A stretch of DNA of 64,000 bases from contig NZ_LT964740.1 in assembly GCF_900240265.1 (NCBI RefSeq), positions 316,780 through 380,779 of the forward strand. Reading direction: 5' to 3'. Both the position numbers and the translations under genes were made by a program. Numbering within the stretch: position 1 is the stretch's first letter; each line of letters opens with the position of its first letter. Shown here piece after piece: positions 63,496 through 64,000 of this stretch. The notes beneath the pieces are model-generated. The model made no database searches. It was not told the origin of the DNA and was given only the letters and a program-made list of their open reading frames with translations. This stretch comes from Galactobacillus timonensis (GTDB lineage: Bacteria; Bacillota_I; Bacilli_A; Erysipelotrichales; Erysipelotrichaceae).

Positions 63496-64000
63496 CACCT
63501 TCCTTTTCTATTTCATTTGGTTTGGTCGTCATGATCCGGTACAGTTCCAGATCCTGCGGGAAGTGATCAACAAACGGCAGAATCACGTTTCCGTAGAACA
63601 GCAGTCCTTCGCCTTCACCGGAATGCGTCACATAGGAAAGCTGATGCGGTGAAATATTGAGCTGCTTGGCCAGGATCTGCCTGTCACCCTGCGCCTGGTT
63701 CAGCATGTAGATGAAATCCGAGTTCTCAAAGATATTTTCTACCTCCCGGCTGGAAAGCAGGTCCTTTACGTTCTGCGTAATGCCGGTCGGAATGCCGCCC
63801 CATTTGCGGAATCTCTTCCAGATCTCGACGGAATAGCTGGCTGTCTGCTCTTCCTTAAGCAGCAGATGAAACTCGTCCATGTAGTAGCGGGTTGCTTTTC
63901 CAGCTTCCCGGTTGGCAGTGACTCTGCCCCATACCTGATCCTGTACAATGAGCATGCCCAGTTTTTTCAGCTGTTTACCCAGTTCCTTGATGTCGTAGCA
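63479..64000 (-). CDS. VirB4/TraE-type conjugation ATPase, C-terminal part
   Basis: Partial, running off the window. The visible 173 codons include TRYYMDEFHLLLKEEQTASY (Walker B region with Asp-Glu), KWGGIPTGITQNVKDLLSSR and NSDFIYMLNQAQGDRQILAK, typical of VirB4-like ATPases of Firmicute ICEs. Its end overlaps the next gene by 17 bp, so the transfer genes form one operon. Confidence 0.9.
   Translation of the reverse strand, partial: CYDIKELGKQLKKLGMLIVQDQVWGRVTANREAGKATRYYMDEFHLLLKEEQTASYSVEIWKRFRKWGGIPTGITQNVKDLLSSREVENIFENSDFIYMLNQAQGDRQILAKQLNISPHQLSYVTHSGEGEGLLFYGNVILPFVDHFPQDLELYRIMTTKPNEIEKEGDAIAG

Noticed and set aside
1..64000. tRNA or rRNA genes, including a tRNA as the ICE attachment site
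   Set aside because: No tRNA-like cloverleaf or rRNA segment was seen. The visible ICE end lies in a protein gene.

Overview
The window looks like a low-to-mid GC Bacillota genome, probably a gut Firmicute near Erysipelotrichales or Clostridia. The evidence is AGGAGG-type ribosome binding sites, Tn/ICE genes of the Firmicute DUF4315/DUF4366/CD1105 type, a SirTM-macrodomain pair, and IS200, IS1595 and IS21 elements. No rRNA, tRNA or CRISPR array was seen. No species is claimed.

Left part (1-25.7 kb) is a patchwork of ordinary chromosomal genes and mobile-element debris. It holds an IS200 transposase tail, two separated uracil-DNA glycosylase pieces, a membrane protein/XRE pair with two clear operators, and a gltS gene coupled to a TAXI solute-binding protein. 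Two ParE/RelE-type toxin-antitoxin pairs flank a frameshifted phage tape-measure fragment. Next come the debris of a second BREX locus and a MerR-controlled redox operon (flavodoxin, aldo-keto reductase, Fe-alcohol dehydrogenase, hydrolase, cyclophilin-like lipoprotein, flavin reductase, CMD-cupin). After these lie relics of an older conjugative element (two relaxase remnants around a sigma/anti-sigma pair, CD1845-like and recombinase ends), two methyltransferases with a frameshifted hydrolase, and an XRE-AbrB/hydrolase unit. The part ends with a SirTM gene carrying a nonsense codon and a macrodomain gene cut by IS1595.

At about 25.7 kb a large serine recombinase marks the left end of an integrative conjugative element (ICE), inserted in the macrodomain gene and running off the right edge. 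From left to right it carries the recombinase, a small protein, an orphan PemK/MazF-like gene, an XRE gene split by IS21, a GAF/SARP-like activator and a second XRE regulator. A large leftward defence operon follows: XRE-brxA-brxB-brxC-pglX-albA-like-pglZ-brxL-sir2-herA. Divergent from it is a 1101-residue protein with an Mrr-like nuclease motif and no recognised C-terminal part. The conjugation module comes last (relaxase, CD1845-like, MobC-like, TTRAP, YodL, JAB-ArdC, DUF4366, DUF4315, NlpC/P60, VirB4).

The main points of interest are these. (1) A BREX operon has a SIR2-HerA pair appended head to tail. (2) The large divergent putative nuclease gene. (3) A three-hairpin element with compensatory changes lies upstream of both the BREX regulator and its relative in the decayed locus. 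(4) Phased TCGC repeats lie next to a SARP-like gene.
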